Assembly (NCBI RefSeq): GCF_016082275.1 | Contig: NZ_MOWM01000038.1 | Span: forward strand, 1 to 52,897 | Length of the DNA stretch: 52,897 nt | Direction: 5' to 3' | From: Variovorax sp. E3 | GTDB lineage: Bacteria; Pseudomonadota; Gammaproteobacteria; Burkholderiales; Burkholderiaceae_C | Part shown: positions 27,866 through 37,461 of the stretch, piece after piece | Layout: the number at the start of each line of letters is the position of its first letter | Numbering within the stretch: the stretch's first letter is position 1 | Position numbers and translations under genes: made by a program | Notes under the pieces: generated by a model | The model's database searches: none | Told to the model about the DNA's origin: nothing | The model's input: only the letters and a program-made list of their open reading frames with translations

Positions 27866-28191
27866 ATGGCCGATTCATCCGCATCACCCCGCGCCGCGCA
27901 TGCAGGCGCGCAATTCAAGCCCTTCGCCTGGCATCCGCTGGAGGGGCTCGACCCCCACGCGCGCCAGCGCGCCGCGTTCCTCAATGACACGCGCGACGTG
28001 ATCGACGCGCGCACACGCTGATGCAGCTGCTCGCGTGGGATGAAGAGCGCGCCGATGAGTTAAGGTCCGAGCCTGCGTGCGCGCCGCTGCTCGACGCGGC
28101 GCACCGTGCGTCGCTCCAGCGATTCGTCGTGGCCTCGCTGGGCATGCTGCACGCGCGCACCGAACAGCAGGGCGAAGACCCGGGCGCGTAG
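27866..28191 (+). CDS. Small protein downstream of the C4-type RNA (two overlapping frames, probably one gene)
   Basis: A strong AGGGAGG site 5 bases before ATG 27866 starts a 51-codon frame (MADSSASPRAAHAGAQFKPF...) that ends at TGA 28019-28021. An overlapping ATG at 28021 opens a 56-codon frame (MQLLAWDEERADELRSEPAC...). One added C near 28016 joins them into about 108 residues, in line with the other one-base deletions in this window. The product is charged, without signal or membrane segment, and unfamiliar. Its place right after the C4 element suggests that its translation is what the antisense RNA controls (inference). Confidence 0.5.
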
Positions 28192-28272
28192 CGCGTCGCC
28201 TTCACGCGAAGGCATCAGGCGGCGCCCTCCCATTTCATTTCGGCGTGTCCGAGTTTCCAATCAGTCAAATCA

Positions 28273-30249
28273 ATGGACACCAATGCCCAGTTCGTGCCGC
28301 AGGCGCTGTCGCCGACGGCGGAGCAAAAAGCCATTCAGGTCGCGGCCGACCGGACCATCATCGTCGAAGCCAACGCGGGCGCCGCCAAGACCACCACGCT
28401 GGCCTTGCGCATGGCCGAGTCATGGTCGCGCGGCACCAGCCCCGATTTCTTTCTTGTGCTCACCTACACCCGCACGGCCTGCGACGCGCTGAGGGCCGCC
28501 CTGCGCAAGCTGGGTGTGCCGCAGGGCGTGGTGGAGCGCTTTCGCATCCAGACCTTCGAGTCGTTCTGCGAAGAGGTGCTGGACGAAATGCTGGGTGCCA
28601 GCGTGCCGTCGCTCCTGCAGGCCGAAGAACTGAAGCCCATCGTCTGGCAGGCGATTCAGCGCGTGGAGGAAGGCGAGGGCGACCGGTGGCGCGCCGAGCT
28701 CGTCATGCCCTCGCTGGGCGACAACGACATGGTCGAGGATTTTCTTGACCTCAATGCCTTGCTCAAGGGCACCATGCGCGACTTCCTGGAGCGCGACGAT
28801 CGGGCGGTCACGCCGGACTACGCGGCCTCCATCGGCGTGGAGTACACCAAGCTCAAGATCTTTCTCGCGTACGAACGCATCCGCCGGCGCGAGAACGCCG
28901 ACCGGCCCCTGTTCAGAGGGCCGCTGGATGCGACCTACGACCTCGCACGCCTGCTCTACGAAGACGAGCCCATCGACGGCCTGCGGGCGTGGCCCTTCAG
29001 CGCCAAGGTGCTGATGGTCGACGAGATGCACGACCTGAACCAGGCCATGTTCCGTGTGCTGCAGAAGCTGTTGAACTCCACCGCGAGCCTGTTCTGCGGC
29101 GTGGGCGACCGCGACCAGGTGATCCACGAAACCACCGGCGCTGACGCGCTTTTCATGGGCGACGCGATGGAGCGCGTGACGCGGCGCAAGGTGAAGCGCT
29201 ACCCGCTGACCCACAGCTACCGCTTCGGAAAGTCGCTCGCAACCAAGGCCGGCCGCGTGGCCGGGAAACCGTACAGCTCCATGGCCGGGCACGAAACCAG
29301 GCTGTCGCTCGCGGGCTACGGCGCGCACGAAGACTGCGCGCGCATGGTCGTCGAAGAAGCGCTGAAATGGCAGGCGCAGCCGCGCGCGAAGATGAACGAG
29401 TTCGCGATCCTGCTGCGGCACGCCTACCAGTCGGTGCACATCGAGAACGCGCTGCTGGCCTCGGGCTTGTCTTACACGATGAGCGGGCTGGACAGCTACC
29501 TGATGCGCCCCGAGGTGCTGTTCATTCGCGGCGTGCTTGCCGTGGCAACCGATGACCTCGGCAGCGTTTCCGACGAGCACACGCGCGAGAAAGTGATGCA
29601 GGCGCTGTTCTTCTTCAGCGGCAGCAAGATCGACGTCAAGGGCCGGGAGCACGAAACACAGGAGGCACTGCTCGCCGATGCGATTCGCAGCGTGAAGGAC
29701 AACCCGAACTTCCTGGTCCACTTCTTCAACAACCAGATCCTGCGGACCGCGGCGCCTTCGATGAAGCTCAGGCTCGAGCGCGCGGTCAAGCTGGCCCAGG
29801 AGAAAAAGGGCCCCGACCTGCTGGCCGGGCTCCTCGACGCGCTGAAGGTGCAGTCGATCGTCAACGAGGTCTATGTGTCGAAGCAGCGGCGGATGGATGC
29901 GCTCGGAAACCTCGAGGGGCTGCAGCGCGCGGCGACGCGGTTCGAAACGGCGAGCGACTACTTCCAGAGCCTCAACGACGCCGAGAAGAAGCAACGCAAC
30001 CAGAAGAAGACCGCCAACCTCCTGATCGCCAGCATCGCGAACGTGAAGGGGCTGGAGTTCGATCACGTGGTGCTGCCCTACCTGGCCCAGGGCGAGTTCC
30101 CCGCGCCTTCCGCGCCGGACACCGAAGAGCGCAACCTGTTCTACGTGGGCATCACGCGCGCGCGGCGATTCCTGACGATGTTCGCCAGCACGGATGCGCC
30201 AAGCGCGCTGGTCACGAAGATGGGATACAAGTTCAACCCCGCGCCCTGA
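28273..30249 (+). CDS. UvrD/Rep-like superfamily I helicase with variant Walker A
   Basis: A 658-residue helicase-like protein. Motif I is VEANAGAAKTTTLALR, motif Ia-like LTYTRTACDALR, motif II MVDEMHDLNQ, motif III VGDRDQVIHE, motif IV-like THSYRFGKSLA, motif V IANVKGLEFDHVVLP and motif VI EERNLFYVGITRARR. All are in UvrD order. Motif I has Ala-Lys-Thr where UvrD and Rep have Gly-Lys-Thr, and motif II is DEMHD in place of DEAQD or DESQD. No nuclease domain follows. Its partner gene and role are unknown; single UvrD-like proteins occur in DNA repair and in phage defence. The upstream neighbour is the C4-linked gene. Confidence 0.82.
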   Translation: MDTNAQFVPQALSPTAEQKAIQVAADRTIIVEANAGAAKTTTLALRMAESWSRGTSPDFFLVLTYTRTACDALRAALRKLGVPQGVVERFRIQTFESFCEEVLDEMLGASVPSLLQAEELKPIVWQAIQRVEEGEGDRWRAELVMPSLGDNDMVEDFLDLNALLKGTMRDFLERDDRAVTPDYAASIGVEYTKLKIFLAYERIRRRENADRPLFRGPLDATYDLARLLYEDEPIDGLRAWPFSAKVLMVDEMHDLNQAMFRVLQKLLNSTASLFCGVGDRDQVIHETTGADALFMGDAMERVTRRKVKRYPLTHSYRFGKSLATKAGRVAGKPYSSMAGHETRLSLAGYGAHEDCARMVVEEALKWQAQPRAKMNEFAILLRHAYQSVHIENALLASGLSYTMSGLDSYLMRPEVLFIRGVLAVATDDLGSVSDEHTREKVMQALFFFSGSKIDVKGREHETQEALLADAIRSVKDNPNFLVHFFNNQILRTAAPSMKLRLERAVKLAQEKKGPDLLAGLLDALKVQSIVNEVYVSKQRRMDALGNLEGLQRAATRFETASDYFQSLNDAEKKQRNQKKTANLLIASIANVKGLEFDHVVLPYLAQGEFPAPSAPDTEERNLFYVGITRARRFLTMFASTDAPSALVTKMGYKFNPAP

Positions 30250-30269
30250 CCGGGGCGAGGCGACGCGCG

Positions 30270-30773
30270 CTATCTGCCGCGTGCAAGCTCCGCGCGGCCC
30301 AGCGGGGTGATGCGGCGGATCGTCGCGAGCTCCAGCGGTTCGGGGTGGTCGCCGTCTGCTTGGGGCGCCGACGGCGGGCGGATGGCGGCGTCGATGAAGC
30401 CGGCCTGCTTCAGGGCTTCGACGCAATGGAGTTCGTCCCGCACTTCCACGCGCAGGGGAAACGATGCGTTCTCTATCTTGCGCAGGTAGGCCAGCGGCGC
30501 GAGGCTCTTCCTGATGGCTTTCAAAAGCCTTTCATCGTTTGGAACGCTCCTGCCTCGCATCCTCGCGATTTCGGCGTGCCCGTCGTCGGTGATGCAAGTC
30601 ACCAGCGCGGCTTGCGCCTGCCGGTAGCTTCCGCCCGTGGCCAGGGCCGGTTCGATCGTGGCTTCGACAAGGCCTGTCGCCTTGAGGATCGACACGCGGC
30701 GCACGTCCGGCGCGCCGGTCACGTGCAGCGGCAAGCGGGCGTGCTCCAGGTGAAGCAGATAAGTAAGCGGCAT
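30270..30773 (-). CDS. Hypothetical protein with an internal duplication
   Basis: About 167 residues from MPLTYLLHLEHARLPLHV; starts at 30803 or 30911 are possible. Two halves align: LTYLLHLEHARLPLHV then ATGLVEATIEP, and LAYLRKIENASFPLRV then QAGFIDAAIRP. Each half is followed by a basic strand and GHAEIARM or GRAELARG. The repeated unit looks like a winged-helix-like fold. It is convergent with the helicase, 20 bp apart. The family is unknown to me. Confidence 0.55.
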   Translation of the reverse strand: MPLTYLLHLEHARLPLHVTGAPDVRRVSILKATGLVEATIEPALATGGSYRQAQAALVTCITDDGHAEIARMRGRSVPNDERLLKAIRKSLAPLAYLRKIENASFPLRVEVRDELHCVEALKQAGFIDAAIRPPSAPQADGDHPEPLELATIRRITPLGRAELARGR

Positions 30774-30935
30774 ACCGAAGAACCCCTGTCTGCGCCTCCA
30801 CATTGCCGTCGGTGCCGCTCTGGGAGGAGCGCCCGCCACTTCTTGAACGAACCGCGTGAGTCGTGAGAAGTTGTTATCGAAGGTTGATTCTTGTGAACTG
30901 AGGGGCGCCACACCATCACCCGAACAGGGTATTTA

Positions 30936-30965
30936 CCGTTCAACCGCGCGGTACGGCCGTTCATC
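30936..30965 (+). promoter_or_regulatory. Putative LytTR (AlgR-like) tandem binding site before the minor-pilin operon
   Basis: CCGTTCAAC (30936-30944) and CCGTTCATC (30957-30965) are direct repeats with starts 21 bp apart, two helical turns. LytTR regulators bind such repeats, and the AlgR box is CCGTTCGTC. The pair is 126-155 bp before the fimT ATG. A second direct repeat, GGTCAGTA at 30983-30990 and 30994-31001, lies downstream. The rest of the 317-bp gap 30774-31090 shows no gene. Confidence 0.5.
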
Positions 30966-31090
30966 GGCAAAACCTGCGCACCGGTCAGTAACTGGTCAGT
31001 ACGAATTGGAAACACTTGTTACCAACAGCGGTGCTCCGTGACATGCCACTCCGGCGTGTGCGTGGCTCGCCCCACGCAAGCGAACTGACC

Positions 31091-31645
31091 ATGAATGTGC
31101 CGCCTCGCCAGCAGACCGGTTTCACGCTCGTCGAGCTGATGGTCGTGGTCGCGATCGTTGCGATCATGGTCGCGATTGCCACACCATCGTTCGTGAGCCT
31201 GATCCAGAGCAACCGCGTGAGCGCGGAGGTCAACTCGTTCGCGGGGGACCTGCAGTTCGCGCGCTCGGAGGCGATCAAGCAGGGCATTCCGGTGAGTGTG
31301 TGCCCGTCGTCGGACGGCAAGACCTGCCTGGGAGCAAACACCTGGCAAAGCGGATGGATCGTGTTCTCGGATGTGGACGGTTCCGGCACCGTGACCACTG
31401 GCGACACGGTGCTGCGCGTGCGCCCCGCGTGGAAGGGGGGCGACACCTTTGCAGCGGCGCCGTCGATCGTGGCGGTCACCTACAGCCGCGACGGGTTCGC
31501 GAACCTTCCGGTTGCAAGCCCCGGCGCATCGATCCTGCTGGCGCTGCGCACGGCGCCGGTGAATGCGGCGGCCACGCGCTGCGTGTCCGTCAACAGGGTG
31601 GGGCATCAGACCGTGCTCCAGGGTGGCAAGGGGGCCTGCGCATGA
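31091..31645 (+). CDS. fimT: FimT/GspH-like minor pilin
   Basis: A 184-residue prepilin. The leader ends QQTGFTLVELMVVVAIVAIM, with the peptidase cut site G/FTLVE and the conserved Glu5, and a single N-terminal hydrophobic helix. The body (FAGDLQFARSEAIKQGIPVS, WQSGWIVFSDVDGSG) is the GspH/FimT domain. It is the first gene of a minor-pilin operon whose products prime type IV pilus assembly in the inner membrane and periplasm. Its stop overlaps the pilV start by 4 bp. Confidence 0.9.
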   Translation: MNVPPRQQTGFTLVELMVVVAIVAIMVAIATPSFVSLIQSNRVSAEVNSFAGDLQFARSEAIKQGIPVSVCPSSDGKTCLGANTWQSGWIVFSDVDGSGTVTTGDTVLRVRPAWKGGDTFAAAPSIVAVTYSRDGFANLPVASPGASILLALRTAPVNAAATRCVSVNRVGHQTVLQGGKGACA

Positions 31646-32202
31646 AGAAGCGCACTTTCGTCTCGCGCCGCGCCGGGGGCTTCTCGCTGCTGGAGGTGCT
31701 CGTTGCGCTGCTGATCGTGTCGCTCGGGCTCATCGGCCTGTCGAAGATGCAGGCGGCCGCGCTGTCGAACACCCAGAACGCGCGTGCGCGTGCGCTGATC
31801 GCGTTGCAGGCCTCCAGCCTGGCGGAGGCCATGCACGGGAACCACGGTTTCTGGGGCGTCGGCGCCGCGCCGGGCAGCGTGTCGGTCAAGGGAACCACCG
31901 TGACCGATGGCTCGGGCATCCTGAGCGCCACGGTCGCGTGCGGTCCTGCGGCAACCGCGGGCTGCACGGCCGCGCAAATGGCGGCCTACGACCTGCAGGC
32001 CTGGGCCGTGAACATGAACGCGCGCTTTCCCACGTATGCGGCCGCCATCCAGTGCACCACAGCCATCGGCACGCCGATCAGTTGCGTCATCAACCTGAGC
32101 TGGACCGAGAAGTACGTTGCCGTCAACCGCAGCACGGCCGTTGCGCTCGGCGCAACCCAGGGCTCGTCCGCGCTGCAGTACAGCCTCTACGTCGAACCAT
32201 GA
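31642..32202 (+). CDS. pilV: Type IV pilus minor pilin PilV
   Basis: A 186-residue prepilin with the leader ending RRAGGFSLLEVLVALLIVSL. The cut site is G/FSLLE with Glu5, and LGLIGLSKMQAAALSNTQNA is typical of PilV. Two cysteine pairs (VACGPAATAGC, IQCTTAIGTPISC) probably form disulfides. It overlaps fimT by 4 bp and pilW by 4 bp, so the operon is translationally coupled. It acts with FimT, PilW, PilX and PilY1 in the pilus-priming complex (known for the family). Confidence 0.9.
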   Translation: MKKRTFVSRRAGGFSLLEVLVALLIVSLGLIGLSKMQAAALSNTQNARARALIALQASSLAEAMHGNHGFWGVGAAPGSVSVKGTTVTDGSGILSATVACGPAATAGCTAAQMAAYDLQAWAVNMNARFPTYAAAIQCTTAIGTPISCVINLSWTEKYVAVNRSTAVALGATQGSSALQYSLYVEP

Positions 32203-32948
32203 ACCGCCGCATCTCCTCTTTCCCCCGAGGCCCGCGCGGCCAGGCCGGGCTCGGCCTGGTCGAGCTGATGGTGGCGATCCTCATCGGCCTGTTCTTGCTG
32301 GCTGGCCTGGGGGCGCTGTTCCTGAACATGAAGCAGGCCTTCACCTCGCAGGACCAGCTCGCGCTGCTGCAGGACAACGAACGGCTGGTGCTCACCGTGC
32401 TCACGACCACGGTGCAGGCGGCGGGCTACTTTCCCGACCCGTTGGTGAATACGGCGGTCACCGACCTGCCGGCCGCGACGGGGGCCGGCTACGGCAGCCT
32501 CGCGGCGGGCCAGGGGTTGGTGGGGCTGACCGGCGCTTCGGGTGCGAGCGACACCATCACCTCGCGCTACATGACGGCAAGCGGTGACGGCCTCATGGAT
32601 TGCTTGGGCAACGTGAACCCGGCCAGTTCGAAGGTCAACAAGCTGGTCATGAACACCTTCACGGTCAGCGCCGCCAACGAGTTGCTGTGCTCCACCGACG
32701 GCGGCACGACGACCACGCCGCTGGTCGGCGGCGTGACCTCGCTCAAGGTGCTCTACGCCACGGACACCAAGGGTGACGGCACCGCGCTGCAGTACCTGGA
32801 CGCGGCCACGGTGACTTCGAATGCATGGTGGCCGCAGGTGCGCACCGCGCAGATCACCGTGACCCTGGCCAATCCTTTTTCCGCCCAGACGGGTCAACCG
32901 GCCAGCGTCGCGTGGACGCAGACCGTCAACCTGATGAACAAGTCATGA
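32199..32948 (+). CDS. pilW: Type IV pilus minor pilin PilW
   Basis: A 249-residue prepilin with leader RGQAGLGLVELMVAILIGLF. The cut site G/LGLVE is followed by a hydrophobic helix with the conserved Glu5. QAFTSQDQLALLQDNERLVL and VLTTTVQAAGYFPDP are characteristic of PilW. It overlaps pilV and pilX by 4 bp each. Long Thr/Ser/Gly-rich stretches fit an extracytoplasmic beta domain. Confidence 0.9.
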   Translation: MNRRISSFPRGPRGQAGLGLVELMVAILIGLFLLAGLGALFLNMKQAFTSQDQLALLQDNERLVLTVLTTTVQAAGYFPDPLVNTAVTDLPAATGAGYGSLAAGQGLVGLTGASGASDTITSRYMTASGDGLMDCLGNVNPASSKVNKLVMNTFTVSAANELLCSTDGGTTTTPLVGGVTSLKVLYATDTKGDGTALQYLDAATVTSNAWWPQVRTAQITVTLANPFSAQTGQPASVAWTQTVNLMNKS

Positions 32949-33538
32949 GCACGCATGCGCACACGCCGCTTTCCGCCGCACGTTCGGGTTCGCGCTCGAC
33001 AGAACAGGGCTTCGTCCTGATCGTGGCGATGCTGTTCCTGATCGTGCTGACGGTGCTGTCGGTGAGCATGTTCCGCAGCTTCAACCTGCAGGAGCGCATC
33101 GCCGGCAACACGCGCGAGAAGGAGCGTGCGCTGGAGGCAGCGCAAAGCGCCTTGCAGTACGGCGAGTGGTGGCTGGGCCAGGGCAACGGCAGCACCGGCG
33201 CGAATTGCTCGGGCGTGCTGAATGCCAACACGCTGTCGCAGATGCAGGTGTGCTCGAACATGCTGACCGCCCCCACGACCCTGCCCTGGTCGGCGCGCGC
33301 CGACTACCTGCCGCCCAACATGACGGTGGCCACCGGCGGCGGCATCGCGGCCAGCGGAGACATCAACTACAACGCCAAGCCCGGCTTGAGCATCGGCTAC
33401 CTCGGGCTGTCGCCCGACGGCAAGTCGCTGCTCTACCAGGTCTCGGCTTTCGGGTACGGCGGCAGCACGACGGCGGCGGCCGTGGTGCAGAGCACCTACC
33501 AGGTGTCGGGCGGCAACAAGCCGCTGGACCAACCTTGA
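32945..33538 (+). CDS. pilX: Type IV pilus assembly protein PilX
   Basis: A 197-residue PilX. Its N-terminus has EQGFVLIVAMLFLIVLTVLS and FRSFNLQERIAGNTREKERA, both typical of PilX, then ALEAAQSALQYGEWWL. It lacks the classic Glu5 prepilin motif, as usual for the family. It starts 4 bp inside pilW and precedes pilY1 by 16 bp. It links the minor pilins to the PilY1 tip protein. Confidence 0.9.
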   Translation: MSTHAHTPLSAARSGSRSTEQGFVLIVAMLFLIVLTVLSVSMFRSFNLQERIAGNTREKERALEAAQSALQYGEWWLGQGNGSTGANCSGVLNANTLSQMQVCSNMLTAPTTLPWSARADYLPPNMTVATGGGIAASGDINYNAKPGLSIGYLGLSPDGKSLLYQVSAFGYGGSTTAAAVVQSTYQVSGGNKPLDQP

Positions 33539-33554
33539 GCGAGGGAACACGGGC

Positions 33555-36500
33555 ATGAATCGTTTGCGGAAATTCCAGGGCCTGCTGCTTTGCATGCTGG
33601 CCGGTGCGCCCTGGGCGGCGCATGCGCAGCTGATCATCAGCGACACGCTCACGGGGGCGTCGTCGTCCTATGACTGGCAGGCGCTCAACGGCGCTTGCCT
33701 CACGGCGGGGAACGACACGGGGCACATCCCGGCGTGCATCGGCAACCTGACGTACTACACGGGCAAGAAATCGCTGCTGGTGGGCGGCACCACCGGCCGC
33801 CTGCCCGACGCGGTGGGCTCGGGCGCGCTGCGCCTGACCAACGGCGACACGACCAAGGGCGGCTCCAACGGCGACAACCAGACGGGGGCCGTGGTGTCGA
33901 ACTTCACCTTCCCGAGCAACCAGGGTTTGCAGGTGACGTTCACCACCGTGACCTACGGCGGCGACGGCGACAACGGCACGGGCGCGGACGGCATCAGCTT
34001 CTTCCTGGCGGACGGATCGAAGTCTCCTTCGGTCGGCGGCCTCGGCGGCAGCCTGGGGTACAGCTGCTCCAACACGAACAGCCAGTACGAAGGCGTGGTG
34101 GGCGGCTACCTCGGCGTCGGCATCGACGAGTACGGCAACTTCTCGAACCCCGGCGACAACACCGCCACGGGGCCGGGCTTCAAGGCCGGCCGCATCAGCG
34201 TGCGGGGCGCGGGCAACATTACCTGGGCGTCGCTGAATGCGCTTGACCCGGTTCACTACCCCAGCGTGCTCACGGGGGCCCAGCAGACTGCGGCGGTAAA
34301 GGCTACTTGCAAGAGCGGCGTGGTGATGGACTACAGCGTCACGACCACGACGACCTGCGACAAGAAAAAGAACTGCACCACCACCACGACAGGGCCATCG
34401 GGAAATGCGACCTCGACATCGCTGCTCGACTACCCCTTGCTTCTCAACGGGACCGCCTACAGCAACTTGCCCGCGGGTCTTTCCATTTCCAATCAGCAGG
34501 GCGTCAATATGCCTCTGCGTGGCACTGCAACGCCCATCACCTACGGCCTGCAGGTCACGCAGGACGGCTTGCTGAGCCTCTCCTACAGCGTCAACGGCGG
34601 CGCGGCGCAGAACGTCATCAACAAGCAGTCGATCACCGCCACCAACGGACCGTTGCCCGCCAATTTCCGCTTCGGCTTCTCGGCCGGCACCGGCGGATCG
34701 AGCAACGTGCACGAGATCACCTGCTTCAAGGCCGCGCCCGTCAACCAGTCGAGCAGCTCGGCCGGCACCAACGTGCAGCAGTCGGCGCGCGTGGAGGCCG
34801 GCACGCAGGTGTACCTGGCTTACTACCACCAGACCAACTCGTGGGGCGAGCTGACGGCGCAAGACCTGGTGAGCGACCCGTCCACGGGCATCGTGTCGAT
34901 CAACCCGATCGCCAACTGGGACGCCAGCTGCGTGCTGACCGGCGGCACCTGCCAGGCCACGACCGGGACCAACACGGCGCAGGCATCGGGCAGCCGCAAC
35001 ATGCTGAGCTGGAACGGGACCGCGGGCATTCCCTTCCTGTGGAGCAAGCTCACCACGGCGCAGCAGACCGCGCTCAGCGCGGGCGATTCGAGCGCGACCG
35101 ACATCCGGCTGCGATACCTCCGGGGAGACAGGAGCAACGAGCTGGCCAGCACCGGCGGCACCTTGCGCACGCGCACCGGCGTGCTCGGCGACATCGTCGA
35201 CTCCAGCCCGACGTGGGTCGGCGGGCCGTCGCTGCCCTACACGGGGCCATGGCTCGACGGGCTTTATCCGGCGAGCACCGCGCCCGAGGCGGCGGGCACC
35301 TACGCAGCCTTTGCCGGCACTACCGCGGCCACGGCGCAGGGCGGTCGCCAGAACGTGGTCTATATCGGCGCCAACGATGGCTTCCTGCACGGCTTTCGCA
35401 GCGGCACCTACGATGCAAGCGGCAATTTCGTGAAGACGACGAACGACGGCAACGAGGTGCTCGCGTACATCCCCGCGGCGATCTTGAACGTGATGCACTC
35501 CACCACGCCGGGGTTGGACTTCAGTTCGACGCAGTACTCGCACAGCCTCTACACCGACGCCACGCCGGGCACAGGCGACCTGTATTACAACGGCGCGTGG
35601 CACACGTGGCTGGTGAGCGGCGTGGGCGCCGGCGGCAACGCCGGCGGGCCGATCGGCGACAAGACCACGGTGGCCAACGGCGTGATCTACGCGCTGGACG
35701 TGACCGACCCGACGCAGTTCTCCGAAGCCAATGCAGCCTCGCTGGTGCGCGGCGAGTGGACCTCGGGCACCGGCACCGGCGCGATCACCTGCGTCGGCAA
35801 CGCAAACTGCGGCAACAACCTCGGCAGCACCTACGGCACGCCGATCATCCGGCGCCTGCACAACGGCCAGTGGGCCGCGCTGTTCGGCAACGGCCTGAAC
35901 AGCAGCACGGGCACGGCGGGGCTGTTCGTGATGCTGGTGGACCCGGCCTCGGGCGCCATCAGCTTCCGCTTCATCGACACCAAGGCCGGGCCCACCATGA
36001 GCGGCACCACGGTCACGGCCCGCAACGGCATTGCTACGTGACCTCCGCCGACCTCGATGGCGACCACGTGACCGACTACGTCTATGCCGGCGACGTGCTG
36101 GGCAACGTGTGGCGCTTCGACCTGACCGACTCCGACCCCGCCAAGTGGGCGGCCTCGTCGGCGCCGATTTTCAAGACCGCAACCGGGCAGCCGATCACGA
36201 CGCGGGTGACGGTGTCGTCGGTGCTGGGCATCGGCGCTTCGGGCCAGCCGGGCGTGGTCGTGAGCTTCGGCACGGGACAGCAGTTTCCGCAGACACAGGT
36301 CAATGCCGCCACCTATGCATCCGCCGCCCAGGCCCTGTACGGCGTGTGGGACTGGAACATGGCCGCATGGAACGCCAAGGGCGGCGCGTCGGCGCAGTAC
36401 GCGTCGCTCGCTTCGCCGCAGACGGTCGACACCACCACGCTGCTGGCCCAGAGCATCACCGCGACGGCGCCCGGCAGCGGCTCCGTTTCCGGCTATCGCA

Positions 36501-36976
36501 CGCTGAGCACCAACAAGGTCTGCTGGAAGGGGTCGAGCGCCTGCAAGGGAGGCGCGGGCTCCAACACGCAGTTCGGCTGGACGCTGCCGCTGCCCAGCAC
36601 GGGCAACGAACAGGTCATCTACAGCCCGACCACGGCCTACGGCATGTTCCTGGTCAACACCACCATTCCCGCCGTGTCGCAAGTGCTGACCTGCGACACG
36701 CAGCCGGCGGCGGGCTACACCATGGCGGTGTCGCTGGACAGCGGCGGCGCGGCCAACGCGTCGTTCTTCGGTGACCAGAACGGCAACTTCGTGGTCTACA
36801 ACGGCGGCATCGTGAGCGGCATCGGCCTGAGCGCGACCGGCACGCCGTCGATCGTCACGGCCAACAAATGGCCCTACCTGGTGCAGCAGACCGTGGGCGG
36901 CACGGGCGTCGTGACCAAGATCAACCCTGCCGCCAACGGCAAGGGCAAGCGACTGACCTGGGCCAAGCTGCGCTGA
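33555..36976 (+). CDS. pilY1: Type IV pilus tip adhesin/assembly protein PilY1 (frame broken near 36034)
   Basis: About 1140 residues. A Sec signal (LCMLAGAPWAAHAQ) is followed by a long N-terminal lectin-like region with NGTGADGISFFLADG, the L-type lectin/concanavalin fold pattern. The C-terminal PilY1 beta-propeller has VGGPSLPYTGPWLDG, GRQNVVYIGANDGFLHGFRS and the calcium loop DLDGDHVTDYVYAGD. The part after 36034 is in another frame; one added C there (GCATTGCTAC to GCATTGCCTAC) restores the reading NGIAYVTSADLDGD, so a sequencing deletion is likely. It is needed for pilus extension and adhesion in other species. It lies between pilX and pilE. Confidence 0.9.
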
Positions 36977-36981
36977 TCATC

Positions 36982-37437
36982 ATGAAAAAAATCCAACGCT
37001 CCAACAACGCAGCAAGCCCGCGTGCCGGCGCGGGCTTCACGCTGATCGAGGTGATGATCGTGGTGGCCATCGTGGCGATCCTCGCCGCCATTGCCTATCC
37101 GGCCTACACCAAGCAGGTTCAGAAGTCGCGCCGCACCGACGCCAAGACCGCGCTGCTGGACCTGGTGACGCGCGAAGAGCGCTACTTCACCATGAACAAC
37201 GCCTACACCAGCACCCCGGCCAATCTGGGTTACGGCGGAACCTTTCCACTCAATGTGCTGACCAGCGGCACGGCGTTCTATCAGCTCAACGTCACGGCGT
37301 CGTCGGCCACGGGCTTCACCGCGACCGCCACGCCCGTGAACGCCCAGGCCAACGACACGCTGTGCGGCACGTACACCATCGATCAGTTGGGCACGCAAAC
37401 CGTCAGCGGTTCGCAGGCCCCCGCCGACTGCTGGTGA
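36982..37437 (+). CDS. pilE: Type IV pilus minor pilin PilE
   Basis: A 151-residue prepilin with leader ending RAGAGFTLIEVMIVVAIVAI. The cut site is G/FTLIE with Glu5. AYPAYTKQVQKSRRTDAKTA, VTREERYFTMNNAYTSTPAN and the C-terminal cysteine pair (TLCGTYTI, PADCW) are typical of the PilE minor pilin at the end of fimT-pilVWXY1 operons. It begins 5 bp after the pilY1 stop and ends the operon; the next gene is convergent. Confidence 0.9.
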   Translation: MKKIQRSNNAASPRAGAGFTLIEVMIVVAIVAILAAIAYPAYTKQVQKSRRTDAKTALLDLVTREERYFTMNNAYTSTPANLGYGGTFPLNVLTSGTAFYQLNVTASSATGFTATATPVNAQANDTLCGTYTIDQLGTQTVSGSQAPADCW

Positions 37438-37461
37438 TGCGCCGCCGCCGGCGCACGCGGC

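Noticed and set aside
28420..30426. A 668-codon minus-strand frame opposite the helicase
   Set aside because: It is the antisense shadow of the helicase, rich in Arg, His and Val with no family pattern.
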